Shown here: piece after piece, positions 1 through 9,516 of the stretch
Numbering within the stretch: position 1 is the first letter of the stretch
Layout: the number at the start of each line of letters is the position of its first letter
Assembly: GCF_900112335.1 (NCBI RefSeq)
Contig: NZ_FOLG01000003.1
Location: 1-64,000, forward strand
Reading direction: 5' to 3'
Length of the DNA: 64,000 bases
DNA from: Tropicimonas isoalkanivorans
Lineage (GTDB): Bacteria; Pseudomonadota; Alphaproteobacteria; Rhodobacterales; Rhodobacteraceae
Program-made: the position numbers and the translations under genes
Notes under the pieces: generated by a model
Told to the model about the DNA's origin: nothing
The model's database searches: none
The model's input: only the letters and a program-made list of their open reading frames with translations

Positions 1-72
1 GGGCGGGGTGGCTTGGGGGTGTTGAGGGGTGCGGCGGCCGCCTTGGGGGGGCGGGCGCCGCGGTGGGTTGGG

Positions 73-1839
73 TCAGGCGGTGCCGGTGGCGAGCGCCTCG
101 GTCATGGCGGCGAGCACCACGTGGGTGGAAGCGGCGCCGGGGTCGACGTGGCCGATGGAGCGGGTGCCGAGCTTTTTGGAGCGGCCGCGGCGGCTTTCCA
201 TGTCGCGGGTGGCCTCCGCGCCGGCCTTTGCGCCCTCGGCGGCCGCCTGAAGCACGCCCAGGGCGTCCGCCCCGTCTTTGGCCGCCTTGCGGGCGGCTTC
301 GGCGGCGGGTTTCCAGGCGTCGATCATGGTCTTGTCGCCGGGGGCCGCGCCGCCGCGGCTCAGGATGCCGTCCAGCATCCCCTCGACCCAGGCCGCGGTG
401 GCCTCCGCGTCGAGGTTGAGCCGGTCGGCCACCGCCTTGCCGGCGGTGTTGAAGGCGGTGGCGTAGAGCGGCCCGGAGGAGGCGCCGACAGCGTCGAGGA
501 ACGCCTTGGCCGCCCGGGTGCAGGTCTGGCTGATGGTGTCCTCGGGTGTGGCGGCGGCGAGTTCGGCGCGCACCGCGGTCCAGCCGATGTCCATCGTCAC
601 CCCGTGGTCGCCGTCGCCGATCACCCCGTCGAGTTCGCTCAGGTGGTCCTTCTCACGGGCGATCGCCTCGCCGGCGGCCTGCATCATCGCCCGGAAGAGT
701 TCCGGCGTGACCGTGCCGCCGGCCTCCAGGCTAGCGCGGTCGACGCTCTCGGCGCGGGCGGCGGCGGCGTAGTCGCGGGCCGTGCGGGTGGCGCCGGCGA
801 CCGGTGCGGGCGGGGCGCCGACGGTGAGCGCGGGCGTCCGGCAGGGGTGGTCGAGGAGGCGCTTGAGGTCCGTGTCGAGCTTCATCAGCGTCACCGAGGC
901 GCCGGCCATCTCCAGCGAGGTGCAGTATTCGCCGACCCAGCTGTGGTGGATCGTCACCTGCCGTTCGGCCAGGATCTGCGCCACCCGGCGGTGGACCAGG
1001 TAGAGCTCCATCGGGCCGGTGGAGCCCAGCCCGTTGACCAGCACCGCGACCTCGTCGCCCGCCGCGAGGGGCATCTCGCCCAGGATCTTCTCCATCATCT
1101 CGTCGGTGACGCTGTCGGCGGTATCGACCTTGGCGCGGCGCATGCCGGGTTCGCCGTGCAGGCCCATGCCGATTTCCATCTCGTCGTCGCCGATCTCGAA
1201 GTTGGGCTTGAGCGTCTGCGGCATCGAACAGGCCGAGAGCGCCACGCCCATGGAGAGCGTCGCGGCATTGGCGCGGCGGGCGGCGGCCTCCACCTCGAAC
1301 AGGGAGAGCCCCATGTCCGCGGCGGCGCCGGCCACCTTGAAGACGAAGAAGTCGCCCGCGATGCCACGCCGTTCGCCCGCCCGTTCCGGCGGTGCGGAGG
1401 CCACGTCGTCGATCACCGCGACCGAGCGGACGTCGATGCCGATCTCGGCGCATTCCTCCGCCGCCATGTCGAAGTTCAGCACGTCACCGGTGTAGTTTCC
1501 GTAAAGAAAGACCACGCCCGCGCCGCCGTCGGCGGCCATCGCGGCCTCCTTGATGTGCTCCGGGCTCGGCGAGGCAAAGACGTTGCCGACCGCCGCCGCA
1601 TCCGCCAGCCCACGGCCCACGTAGCCCGCAAACGCCGGCTCGTGACCGGAACCGCCACCCACGACGATGCCCACCTTCCCGTCGCGCGGCCCATCCACCG
1701 CCACAACGGCCCGGCCCGTCTCGCCCTCCAGCCGCAAAAGGTCCGGATGCGCCGACAGCATCCCCTCGATCATCTCGGGAATGATCGCCTCAGGCGAATT
1801 CATCAGCTTCTTCGTCGCGTGATCCCGGGTCTCAGACAT
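73..1839 (-). CDS. Dihydroxyacetone-kinase-type ketose kinase (DhaK-DhaL fusion)
   Basis: This 588-residue protein is a single-chain ATP-dependent kinase of the Dak family. The N-terminal DhaK domain (about residues 15-335) shows the GGGSGHEP motif at 61-68 and the substrate-binding His in GLHGEPG (His228). The C-terminal DhaL domain (about 375-585) shows the nucleotide and Mg-binding DGDHG at 409-413. The family phosphorylates dihydroxyacetone, but members beside pentose or tetrose genes act on erythrulose or apulose. Its neighbours are a sugar isomerase, a split transketolase and a TRAP transporter, so a longer ketose is likelier than dihydroxyacetone. It is probably the second gene of a leftward unit behind the isomerase gene. 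The substrate is inferred; the family assignment is firm. Confidence 0.9.
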   Translation of the reverse strand: MSETRDHATKKLMNSPEAIIPEMIEGMLSAHPDLLRLEGETGRAVVAVDGPRDGKVGIVVGGGSGHEPAFAGYVGRGLADAAAVGNVFASPSPEHIKEAAMAADGGAGVVFLYGNYTGDVLNFDMAAEECAEIGIDVRSVAVIDDVASAPPERAGERRGIAGDFFVFKVAGAAADMGLSLFEVEAAARRANAATLSMGVALSACSMPQTLKPNFEIGDDEMEIGMGLHGEPGMRRAKVDTADSVTDEMMEKILGEMPLAAGDEVAVLVNGLGSTGPMELYLVHRRVAQILAERQVTIHHSWVGEYCTSLEMAGASVTLMKLDTDLKRLLDHPCRTPALTVGAPPAPVAGATRTARDYAAAARAESVDRASLEAGGTVTPELFRAMMQAAGEAIAREKDHLSELDGVIGDGDHGVTMDIGWTAVRAELAAATPEDTISQTCTRAAKAFLDAVGASSGPLYATAFNTAGKAVADRLNLDAEATAAWVEGMLDGILSRGGAAPGDKTMIDAWKPAAEAARKAAKDGADALGVLQAAAEGAKAGAEATRDMESRRGRSKKLGTRSIGHVDPGAASTHVVLAAMTEALATGTA

Positions 1840-1877
1840 CTCTCTCCTCCTCGTTTATTCAGACGGGGCGGGGCGTT

Positions 1878-2693
1878 TCAGCGCCCGTTCAGGTAGTTGC
1901 GGGCCGCTGCGACCGTGCGCTCCAGCCAGGGCTGTTCCTGGGCAATCGTTTCCTCCAGCGTCGCGCCGAGCGGCAGCCAATGCTCCACAATCACACTCAT
2001 GTCGTCCGGGCAATGGGCCAGTTGGTCGAGAATCCACGGAATGTCCGCCCGCCCCTCACCCAGCGGCACGCCGCGGATACGGAAGCCCACCCCGTAGGGA
2101 TCAGGCTCGATCACGTAGTCCTTCAGGTGCAGGTTGATCGTGTAAGGCGCGAGCATCGCGATGGTTTCTTCCGGCCATTCCTTGGCGCAGATCGAGTTCG
2201 CGACGTCCAGGCAGACACCGAGCGCGGGGTCGTTTACCGTGTCCAGCAACTCAACCATCCGCGGCGAGGGATAGTTGAAGTGGTTCTCGATGGCGATCCG
2301 GATGCCGGCGGACTTTGCATCCTCCACCAGCGGGCGCAGTTGTTGCGCCAGCTCCGACACAGGCATCTCGGCGTCGGCAGCATCCAGCGCCACGCGCATG
2401 ATCTTCGATCCGATGACGCGGCAGATCCCCAGATAGCGGGAGACCTCTTCGGCATTGAAGCACTGGGTGCCGACCTCAAGCGTGATGCCCTTTTCCCGGG
2501 CCGTGGCGGCGAGGCGCTCGAGCTCTTCCGGCGACAGGCGGTCAAGCGGCATGTTGTCGGCGTACTGGATCAGGTCCAGCCCAAGCGCCTGTGCCGCGTC
2601 CAGCAGGTCGAACGGTGTCTTCGGGTTGGCCGGCACCTGATCCTTTATCCCGATGGACCAGCGATAGGCGTAGCTTCCCAGACCAAGGCGCAT
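1878..2693 (-). CDS. Sugar phosphate isomerase/epimerase (TIM barrel, AP endonuclease 2 family)
   Basis: This 271-residue protein has the xylose-isomerase-like TIM-barrel pattern. Probable metal ligands sit in IENHFNYPSP, in LDVANS and in NLHLKDY, and the C-terminal part contains VIVEHWLP. The start at 2693 is chosen because GGGAGGAAA lies just upstream. A longer frame to 2792 has no such site and its extra residues look non-coding. It lies upstream of the Dak-type kinase on the same strand, so it probably converts an aldose to the ketose that the kinase phosphorylates, as in D-apiose breakdown. The family is clear; the substrate is inferred. Confidence 0.85.
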   Translation of the reverse strand: MRLGLGSYAYRWSIGIKDQVPANPKTPFDLLDAAQALGLDLIQYADNMPLDRLSPEELERLAATAREKGITLEVGTQCFNAEEVSRYLGICRVIGSKIMRVALDAADAEMPVSELAQQLRPLVEDAKSAGIRIAIENHFNYPSPRMVELLDTVNDPALGVCLDVANSICAKEWPEETIAMLAPYTINLHLKDYVIEPDPYGVGFRIRGVPLGEGRADIPWILDQLAHCPDDMSVIVEHWLPLGATLEETIAQEQPWLERTVAAARNYLNGR

Positions 2694-2930
2694 GACGTTT
2701 CCTCCCTTAGGATCTTGCGGTTTCGGGGTGCACCATTTTGGGACGCCTCCGAATGTCCTGTGCCCTGCCCGAACGACCGGGTGGGCGCGCAAGACAAAAG
2801 CAAAATTCCCGAGCGGTAGAAATTAAGCTCTCCTACACAGTGTTATAATTCTGGTTTGTATAACTTCCGATCCGAATGGCGCAGGGTGTGGCCCACCAGA
2901 CGCAAGAGAGCGCGTCTCACGGGAGGTCAC

Positions 2931-3785
2931 ATGAATATCGGTTTATCGTCCGACCGGCGGTCGAACGTCTCATTGGCGCGTCGCGCCTACAACATCCGCC
3001 GCAAAGCCATCCAGATGGGCGAAGTGCAAGGCCAGGGGTATGTTGGCCAGGCGCTCGGGGTGGCCGATGTTCTCGCCGTCTCCTTCTTCCACGCCGCAGA
3101 GTACCGTCCCGAAGATCCGGAATGGGAAGGGCGCGACCGGTACCTGCTGTCCATCGGGCATTATGCCATCGCATTCTATGCCGCGCTGATTGAAGCGGGC
3201 ATTCTTCCCGAAGAAGAACTGCCGACCTACGGGATGGACGACAGCCGGATGCCCATGTCGGGCATGGCCTCCTACACCCCGGGGATGGAAATGAGCGGCG
3301 GATCGCTGGGCCTGGGCCTGGGCATTGCGGTGGGCCGCGCCATGGGCCTGAAGCGGAAGGGCAGTTCGGCGCTGGTCTTCAACCTGATGTCCGATGGCGA
3401 ACTGGGCGAGGGCTCGACCTGGGAGGCGGCGATGAGCGCCGCGCACCACGGGCTCGACAACCTGATCTGCATCGTCGACTTCAACAACCAACAGGCGGAC
3501 GGCGCCTCGACCCGGATGCTGTCGTCCGAGCCGGTCGACAAGAAGTTCGAGGCCTTCGGCTGGTTCGTTCAGCGGGTTGACGGCAACGATATCGATGCGC
3601 TGGTCGCCGCCTTTGACGCCGCCCGCGGTCACGACAAGCCGCAGCCGCGCGTCATCATCTGCGACACGGTGATGTGCAAGGGCGTGCCCTTTCTCGAAAG
3701 CCGCGAAATCACCCACTTCGTTCGGGTTGAAGCCGACGAGTGGCAGAAGGCACTGGCCGTGCTCGACGAGGAGGCCCCCAAATGA
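2931..3785 (+). CDS. Transketolase, N-terminal (thiamine diphosphate binding) subunit
   Basis: This 284-residue protein corresponds to the N-terminal third of a transketolase. It carries SIGHYAIAFYAAL, where the His contacts the substrate, and the thiamine-diphosphate and Mg motif SDGELGEGSTWEAA followed by VDFNNQQADG. The start at 2931 follows GGGAGGTCAC. The next gene begins inside its stop codon (ATGA), so the two halves are translated together. Split transketolases of this type act in special pathways, such as apulose-4-phosphate cleavage and other branched or short ketose phosphates, rather than in the central pentose cycle. The gene is divergent from the isomerase and kinase. Confidence 0.9.
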   Translation: MNIGLSSDRRSNVSLARRAYNIRRKAIQMGEVQGQGYVGQALGVADVLAVSFFHAAEYRPEDPEWEGRDRYLLSIGHYAIAFYAALIEAGILPEEELPTYGMDDSRMPMSGMASYTPGMEMSGGSLGLGLGIAVGRAMGLKRKGSSALVFNLMSDGELGEGSTWEAAMSAAHHGLDNLICIVDFNNQQADGASTRMLSSEPVDKKFEAFGWFVQRVDGNDIDALVAAFDAARGHDKPQPRVIICDTVMCKGVPFLESREITHFVRVEADEWQKALAVLDEEAPK

Positions 3786-4810
3786 GCGTCGCATCCCGCG
3801 CCCGCAAGTACCAACCCCGCACCGTGCCGGAAGGGCAGCAGGCCACCTCCGCCATGATCGCCTCGCTCGAAGCAGAAGGGTACGACACCGTCGCCGCGCC
3901 CTTCGGCAACGCCTTGGCGGACCTCGCGAAGACGGACGAGCGGATCGTCGGCCTGTCCGCGGACCTGTCGAAATACACCGACCTGCACGTTTTTGCGAAG
4001 GCCCATCCCGACCGGTTCTACCAGATGGGCATGGCCGAGCAGCAGCTCATGGCTGCCGCGGCCGGACTGGCGCACGAAGGGTTCATCCCGTTCGCGACGA
4101 CCTATGCCGTCTTCGCCTCCCGCCGGGCATATGACTTCGTCAGTCAGGCGATCTCCGAAGAGGGCCTGCCGGTGAAGATCTGCTGCGCCCTGCCCGGCCT
4201 GACCTCCGGCTACGGCCCCAGCCACCAGGCGACCGAGGACATCGCGATCTTCCGCGGGTTGCCCGGACTGGCCATCGTCGACCCCTGCGACGCGACGGAC
4301 GTGGCACAGATGGTGCCGGAACTCGTCGCCCATGACGGTCCGGTCTATGCCCGCCTCTTGCGCGGCCAGGTGGCCAACGTGTTGCAGAAGCACAAGCCGG
4401 ACTACCAGTTCAAGCTCGGCAAGGCGCAGATGATCCGTGAGGGCAAGGACGTTCTTGTCGTCTCTTCCGGTATAATGACCATGCGTGCGCTCGATGCGGC
4501 GGACGACCTTGCCGCCGAGGGCATCGACGTGGCAGTCCTGCACTGCCCGACGATCAAGCCGCTCGACACCGAAACCATCCTGGCGGAGGCGTCCAAGGGC
4601 CGGCTTCTGGTTGTGGCGGAGAACCACACCCGCATCGGCGGCCTGGGCGAGGCCATCGCCGCTGCCTGCCTGACCGCGGGCGTTACGCCCACTTTCCGCC
4701 AAATTGGGCTGCCCGACGCGTTCCTGGAAGCCGGCGCGCTGCCCACCCTGCACGACATGTACGGCATCAGCCGCCGCGCCGTGGCCACTCAGATCAAGGG
4801 CTGGCTCTGA
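3782..4810 (+). CDS. Transketolase, C-terminal (pyrimidine-binding) subunit
   Basis: This 342-residue protein is the partner of the preceding gene, with the pyrimidine-binding domain followed by the C-terminal transketolase domain. MGMAEQQLMAAAAGLA carries the Glu that activates thiamine diphosphate. SGYGPSHQATEDIAIFRGLPG is the usual continuation, and VVAENHTRIGGLGEA marks the C-terminal domain. The start overlaps the stop of the N-terminal subunit by four bases, which implies a 1:1 complex. Its sugar substrate cannot be read from sequence. Confidence 0.9.
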   Translation: MSVASRARKYQPRTVPEGQQATSAMIASLEAEGYDTVAAPFGNALADLAKTDERIVGLSADLSKYTDLHVFAKAHPDRFYQMGMAEQQLMAAAAGLAHEGFIPFATTYAVFASRRAYDFVSQAISEEGLPVKICCALPGLTSGYGPSHQATEDIAIFRGLPGLAIVDPCDATDVAQMVPELVAHDGPVYARLLRGQVANVLQKHKPDYQFKLGKAQMIREGKDVLVVSSGIMTMRALDAADDLAAEGIDVAVLHCPTIKPLDTETILAEASKGRLLVVAENHTRIGGLGEAIAAACLTAGVTPTFRQIGLPDAFLEAGALPTLHDMYGISRRAVATQIKGWL

Positions 4811-4840
4811 CCGCCCTCCCAGAAGAACGGAGATACTACA

Positions 4841-5593
4841 ATGGGACTACTTGATGGCAAGTTCGCTGTCGTGACCGGCGCCGCGTCCGCGCGCGGCCTC
4901 GGCAAGGCAACGGCTAAGCTGTTTGCGGAGCATGGCGCCACTGTCGCCATCCTCGACCTCGATCAGGCGCAGGCCGAAGCCGCCGCCGCCGACCTCGGCC
5001 CGAACCACGTGGGCATGGCCTGCAACGTCATCGACAAGGCGCAGGTGCAGCAGGTCATGGATGCGCTGATCGAGAAATGGGGCCAGATCGACATCCTCGT
5101 GAACAACGCCGGCATCACCCAGCCGCTCAAGTTCATGGAAATCGAGCCCGAGAACTACGAGGCGGTCACCGATGTCAGCCTGCGCGGCACGCTCTATTGC
5201 ACCCAGGCCGTCGTGCCCCACATGCGCCAGCGCAAAAGCGGCTCGATCGTGAACCTCTCGTCGGTCTCTGCCCAACGCGGCGGCGGCATCTTCGGCGGCC
5301 CGCACTACTCCGCCGCCAAGGCCGGCGTGCTCGGCCTGACCAAGGCGTCGGCACGTGAACTCGCGCCCGATAACGTGCGTGTGAATGCGATCTGCCCGGG
5401 CTTCATTGCCACCGACATTACACAAGGCAAACTGACACCGGAGATGAAGGAACAGGTGCTCGCGGGCATCCCGATGGGGCGCGCGGGCGAAGCCATCGAC
5501 GTCGCCGGTTGCGCCCTGTTCCTCGCCTCGGATCTGTCGGCCTATTGCACGGGAACCGAGGTCGATGTGAATGGGGGCTCCCTCATTCACTGA
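4841..5593 (+). CDS. Short-chain dehydrogenase/reductase
   Basis: This 250-residue classical SDR has the nucleotide-binding motif TGAASARGLG near the N-terminus, NNAG for the active-site scaffold, and the catalytic Ser (NLSSVSA) and YSAAK pair. It ends with the usual TGTEVDVNGG. It lies 30 bp after the transketolase pair with a good ribosome site (AACGGAG). It probably oxidises or reduces a polyol or sugar intermediate of the same pathway. Coenzyme choice and substrate are not visible with confidence. Confidence 0.88.
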   Translation: MGLLDGKFAVVTGAASARGLGKATAKLFAEHGATVAILDLDQAQAEAAAADLGPNHVGMACNVIDKAQVQQVMDALIEKWGQIDILVNNAGITQPLKFMEIEPENYEAVTDVSLRGTLYCTQAVVPHMRQRKSGSIVNLSSVSAQRGGGIFGGPHYSAAKAGVLGLTKASARELAPDNVRVNAICPGFIATDITQGKLTPEMKEQVLAGIPMGRAGEAIDVAGCALFLASDLSAYCTGTEVDVNGGSLIH

Positions 5594-5696
5594 CCCCGAA
5601 ATTCCGGGTCGCCGCCAACGGAGGAACGGCGCGGCGGCCCGGTAGTCGGCGGATGAACCGCCGTATTGACCACTCATCATTCTGGAGGAGAAAATC

Positions 5697-6668
5697 GTGA
5701 AAATTTCCCTGATTACCGCCCTGATGGGGGCAACCATGCTGGCCGGTGCGGCCGCGCAGGCCGACGAAGTGATCTTTGCCCACGGCGCCAACCCCGGCAA
5801 CCCGCGGTTCGAGGCAGCCGACAAGTGGGCCGAGATCTTCACTGAATGCTCCGGAGGGGCCCACACGGTCAACGTCGCGCCCTCCGCGACGATGGGCGAC
5901 GACGCCGAAATGCTGACCTCTGCCGCGGCGGGCGTCATCCAGGTTACGGCCAACAGCCAGGGCCCGATGTCGCAAATCGTGCCGGAGATCGGCCTTCTGG
6001 GCCTGCCCTTCCTGTTCAAAGACCTGCCGACGGCCTGGGAAGTGCTTGATGGCGACGTGGGCACCATGCTCGACGAGCGTGCCCAGAACGCCGGCCTGAA
6101 GATCCTCGGCTTCTGGGACAACGGCATCCGGAACATCACTCATGTCAGCAAGACGGTTTCCGAGCCCGGCGATCTGGCCGGCATGAAAATCCGCACGCCC
6201 CCGGACCAGATGACTGTCGACATCTTCGAGGCCCTCGGCGCCGCCCCGGCCCCGCTGGCCTGGTCCGAACTGCCCACCGCGCTGCAGTCCGGCGTTTTCG
6301 ACGGGCAGGAAAACCCGCTGGTCAACATCTACACGGCAAAGCTGCACGAAATCACGCCCTACATCACCATGACCGGCCACAAGTATGAAACGACTCCGGT
6401 CGTCGCGGGTCTCGCCTGGTGGTCCGGCCTGGATGAAGAAACGCAGAACTGCGCGCTTCAGGCGACGGCGGAAGCCGGCAAGATGCAGCGCCAGGCCGTG
6501 GCCGACAGCGACGCGGCGCTCCAACCCAAGATGGAAGCGGAAGGCGCGACCTTCGCGGAGGCCGACAAGGCCGCCTATCAGAAAGCGACCTCTTCGGTTT
6601 ACGACAAGTACGCGGAGACCTATCCTGATCTGGTCGCAGCCCTGAAAAAAGCTGCAGGTCTGGAATGA
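5697..6668 (+). CDS. TRAP transporter solute-binding protein (DctP family)
   Basis: This 323-residue secreted binding protein has a signal peptide of about 22 residues ending AAAQA. It shows the DctP-family segments LGLPFLFKD, GFWDNGIRNITH and a ligand-binding Arg in LAGMKIRTPP. The start is GTG at 5697, placed directly after TGGAGGAG; no ATG is well positioned. It is followed without a gap by the membrane subunits. DctP proteins bind carboxylates or sugar acids, and some bind neutral sugars and polyols. Context suggests the substrate feeds the adjacent kinase and transketolase route. Confidence 0.92.
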   Translation: MKISLITALMGATMLAGAAAQADEVIFAHGANPGNPRFEAADKWAEIFTECSGGAHTVNVAPSATMGDDAEMLTSAAAGVIQVTANSQGPMSQIVPEIGLLGLPFLFKDLPTAWEVLDGDVGTMLDERAQNAGLKILGFWDNGIRNITHVSKTVSEPGDLAGMKIRTPPDQMTVDIFEALGAAPAPLAWSELPTALQSGVFDGQENPLVNIYTAKLHEITPYITMTGHKYETTPVVAGLAWWSGLDEETQNCALQATAEAGKMQRQAVADSDAALQPKMEAEGATFAEADKAAYQKATSSVYDKYAETYPDLVAALKKAAGLE

Positions 6669-7237
6669 ACCGCGGGGACACATCATCCCCGACGCATGAC
6701 GGGAAGGGGCGCACGCGCCCCCTCCTCTCCTGGGTCGTCGGGATCTCGACGCTCCTGGAATGGAGTGGCCGGCTCGTCGCCGCCGTTTGTCTCGCGTTCA
6801 TGTTCTGCGCGCTGCTCGTGAACGTGATCTTGCGATACGCTTTCGGTTCCGGCATCGCCTGGGCCTATGAAATTCATGCGTTGCTGCTACCTTGGCTTGT
6901 GGCCGGCGGCATCGTCATCGCTGCTGCGCGTGGGCGCAACATCTCCATCACGCTGATGCCGGACATGTTGTCACCAAACAGCCGGCGCCTGCTTTTGCTA
7001 GCGGTCAACGTCACCATCGTGGTGATCTCGCTCAGCGTTCTGGAATCGAGCTGGCCGATCTTGAAAGCCTCTAAGTTTCAGGCGCTTTCGACGCTCGGCA
7101 TCAAGCAGATCTGGGGGTACTCGAGCCTCGTCTACGCCTTCATCGGCATGGCGATCATCGCCCTCGTCGACATCATTCGCGCTCTGGCGGGCGAAGACAT
7201 TCACGACGCCGGACCCGAGCGTGCCAGCCTGAGCTGA
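6665..7237 (+). CDS. TRAP transporter small permease (DctQ family)
   Basis: This 190-residue inner-membrane protein has four predicted membrane segments and the family pattern NVILRYAFGSGIAWAYE near the second helix. Its ATG overlaps the stop of the binding-protein gene (ATGA). It forms the transport complex with the large permease that follows. The N-terminal 25 or so residues are hydrophilic and somewhat longer than in many DctQ proteins. Confidence 0.9.
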   Translation: MNRGDTSSPTHDGKGRTRPLLSWVVGISTLLEWSGRLVAAVCLAFMFCALLVNVILRYAFGSGIAWAYEIHALLLPWLVAGGIVIAAARGRNISITLMPDMLSPNSRRLLLLAVNVTIVVISLSVLESSWPILKASKFQALSTLGIKQIWGYSSLVYAFIGMAIIALVDIIRALAGEDIHDAGPERASLS

Positions 7238-7249
7238 TCGGAACCGACC

Positions 7250-8506
7250 ATGACCGCTCCCCTGATCTGGATCTTCTTCCTGCTGCTGGCCTTCTCCGTC
7301 CCGGTGGCTCACGCCATGCTCGGCGGCGTCGCCGCGGCGCTCTTCCTCGAAGGCCGGCCAATGGCCGTGATCGTCCAACGCCTCTACACGCCCACCCAGA
7401 GCTTCCCGATGCTCGCGATCCCGTTCTTCATCATGGCGGGCAGCCTGATGATGTCCGGCAAGTTCGGGGTGTATCTCGTCAACATCGCCCGGCTGCTGGT
7501 CGGCAACTTCAAGGGCGGGATGGGCCAGGTGTCCATCATCGGCTCCGTGATGTTCGGCGGCGTCTCCGGTTCGGCGGTGGCGGATGCCTCCGCCCTCGGC
7601 AATGCACTCATCCCGGTGCAGCAGAAGGAGGGCTACCCCTCCGGCTTCGCGGCGGCGATCAACTCCGCCTCCTCGACCGTCTCGGTGCTGATCCCGCCGT
7701 CGATCCCGCTCATCCTCTACGGGCTGGTCTCCAACGTTTCCATCGTGGATCTCTTCGTCGCCGGCATCCTGCCGGGGCTGATGCTGGGCATCGGGATGTT
7801 CACGACCGTCTGGTTTGTCGCCCACCGGCAGAACCTGCCGCGCTCGCCGCTTGCAGGGGGGTTCGCCGCCTTCCGGTCGCAGATCTTCACGGCGATCCCC
7901 GCGCTCCTGATGCCGGTCTTCGTCATCGGAACGCTGCGCTTCGGCATCGCCACGCCGACCGAGGTCAGCGTGATGGCCGTGGCCTATGCGCTCCTCGTCA
8001 GCGGTCTCGTCTATCGCGATCTCAACTGGCGCGGCATCTGGGACGCTGCGGTGGAGACGGCGATGATGACGGGCGCGGTCATGTTCATCATCATGGCCTC
8101 CTCCACCATTCAGTGGGTGCTGACGGCCGAGCGTGTGCCGCAGGAGCTCGCGACGTGGGTGGCAGCCACCTTCTCCGAACCGTGGATGGTCATCCTGGCG
8201 CTGAACCTGGTGATGATCGTCGTCGGGGCCTTCCTCGACCTGCCGGCGGCCGTGCTGCTGCTGGGACCGCTCTTCGTGACCATCGGCCAGACCATCGGTC
8301 TGGACCCGGTTCAGCTTGGCCTGATGATGGTGGTCAACCTCTCGGTGGGGCTCTACACGCCGACAAAGGGCACGACGCTCTTCATCTCCACGGCCATCGC
8401 ACGATGCCGGATCGGCGAGACGGTGCGCGCGCTGCTGCCCTTCTACCTGGTGGCCCTGGGCGTGCTGTTGCTGATCTCCTTCGTACCCGCACTGACCCTC
8501 TACTGA
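7250..8506 (+). CDS. TRAP transporter large permease (DctM family)
   Basis: This 418-residue protein, of normal length for the family, is the Na+- or proton-driven translocation subunit. It shows the conserved segments AIPFFIMAG, GSVMFGGVSGSAVADASA and IPPSIPLILYG. The C-terminal part has NLSVGLYTPTKGTTLF. It has about 11 membrane helices. It ends seven bases inside the 3' end of the LysR gene on the opposite strand. Confidence 0.93.
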   Translation: MTAPLIWIFFLLLAFSVPVAHAMLGGVAAALFLEGRPMAVIVQRLYTPTQSFPMLAIPFFIMAGSLMMSGKFGVYLVNIARLLVGNFKGGMGQVSIIGSVMFGGVSGSAVADASALGNALIPVQQKEGYPSGFAAAINSASSTVSVLIPPSIPLILYGLVSNVSIVDLFVAGILPGLMLGIGMFTTVWFVAHRQNLPRSPLAGGFAAFRSQIFTAIPALLMPVFVIGTLRFGIATPTEVSVMAVAYALLVSGLVYRDLNWRGIWDAAVETAMMTGAVMFIIMASSTIQWVLTAERVPQELATWVAATFSEPWMVILALNLVMIVVGAFLDLPAAVLLLGPLFVTIGQTIGLDPVQLGLMMVVNLSVGLYTPTKGTTLFISTAIARCRIGETVRALLPFYLVALGVLLLISFVPALTLY

Positions 8507-9516
8507 GCGTCATGCGGCATGGGCCGGGCCGGCCCCTCTCCTCCCCCCCAATCCTGGGCCGGCCCGCCCTCCAGAACAATCGGACAGCCCCGGTCCGTCA
8601 GGTAGGTTCTCACCTCCGCTTCGTGGCGTCCCCCCTCCTCCAGCATCCACTCGGTGAAAAGCCGCACGATCCGCCGGTTGGTGTGCCGCGGCGGGCAGAC
8701 CACGTGGTAGCCGGAGAACTCGATCACATCGAGCCGGTCGGAGAGTGGCACAAGCGCGCCGGTGGCAAGCTCCCGCCAGGCCAGAACGGCGCTCTCCAGC
8801 GTCACCCCTGCCCCGTCCGCGGCGAGCTGAATCGCCATGGAGGACCGGTCGAACCGGAGCGCGTAGACGGAGGGCACGGTCGCCCCGCCCCGCTGGTTCA
8901 ACCAGACGTCCCAGCGGTAGAAGGTCTTGACGCTGTCGATGAGCTGGGCGTGGCAAAGCTGCTCCATCGGGTCGTCGCTGAAGGCGCGCAGGGTCTCCAG
9001 GTAGGCCGGGGAGCACATCGGCAAGATGAAATCCTGCATCACGCACACCTCGTGCATGCCCGACCGCGGATCGCTGCCGTAGCGCAGATCGAGGTCGACA
9101 ATTTCCGTCTCGAAGTCGGTGAACTCCGGGGTCGCGTCCACCCGCACGCTCCAATCCGGGTTCTGGTCAAGGAAGGACTTGACCCGAGGCCCAAGCCAGC
9201 GGACGCCGAATGACGGGCTGACGCGCATGATGAACTGGCGCATCTGGCGCTGCCGCACGATTGCCGAATGCACCTCGGCCACCATGCGAAATGCCTGCGA
9301 CGTGGCGATGTAAAGCCGTTCGCCCTCCTCCGTCGGGATCAGGCGGCGGTTTTCGCGGCGGAAAAGGAGGACGCCGAACTGCTGCTCCAGCAAGCGGATC
9401 TGCTGACTGACGGCGGAGGTCGTGACGCGCAGCTCTTCCGCCGCCTTGGACACCCGGCCGCGCCGCGCGACGGCCTCGAAGTGCCGCAGCGCATTCATGT
9501 TCATATCCCTCAGCAT
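8500..9516 (-). CDS. LysR-family transcriptional regulator (GcvA-like)
   Basis: This 338-residue regulator has an N-terminal winged helix-turn-helix (ALRHFEAVARRGRVSKAAEE, then SAVSQQIRLLEQQFG) and a GcvA-type effector domain with RVSPSFGVRWLGPRV. The start at 9516 follows GAGGAGCGG; the frame extends to 9570 without support. It converges on the TRAP permease and has a 235-bp upstream region shared with the divergent ABC-transporter genes. It could control either the sugar locus or the ABC transporter. The C-terminal 35 residues are rich in Gly and Pro and poorly conserved in type. Confidence 0.88.
   Translation of the reverse strand: MLRDMNMNALRHFEAVARRGRVSKAAEELRVTTSAVSQQIRLLEQQFGVLLFRRENRRLIPTEEGERLYIATSQAFRMVAEVHSAIVRQRQMRQFIMRVSPSFGVRWLGPRVKSFLDQNPDWSVRVDATPEFTDFETEIVDLDLRYGSDPRSGMHEVCVMQDFILPMCSPAYLETLRAFSDDPMEQLCHAQLIDSVKTFYRWDVWLNQRGGATVPSVYALRFDRSSMAIQLAADGAGVTLESAVLAWRELATGALVPLSDRLDVIEFSGYHVVCPPRHTNRRIVRLFTEWMLEEGGRHEAEVRTYLTDRGCPIVLEGGPAQDWGGGEGPARPMPHDAQ

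Noticed and set aside
13-1896. A 627-codon open frame on the + strand opposite the Dak-type kinase
   Set aside because: It is an antisense shadow typical of high-GC DNA; its Gly/His/Arg/Val-rich translation has no domain, while the minus frame has clear DhaK and DhaL motifs.
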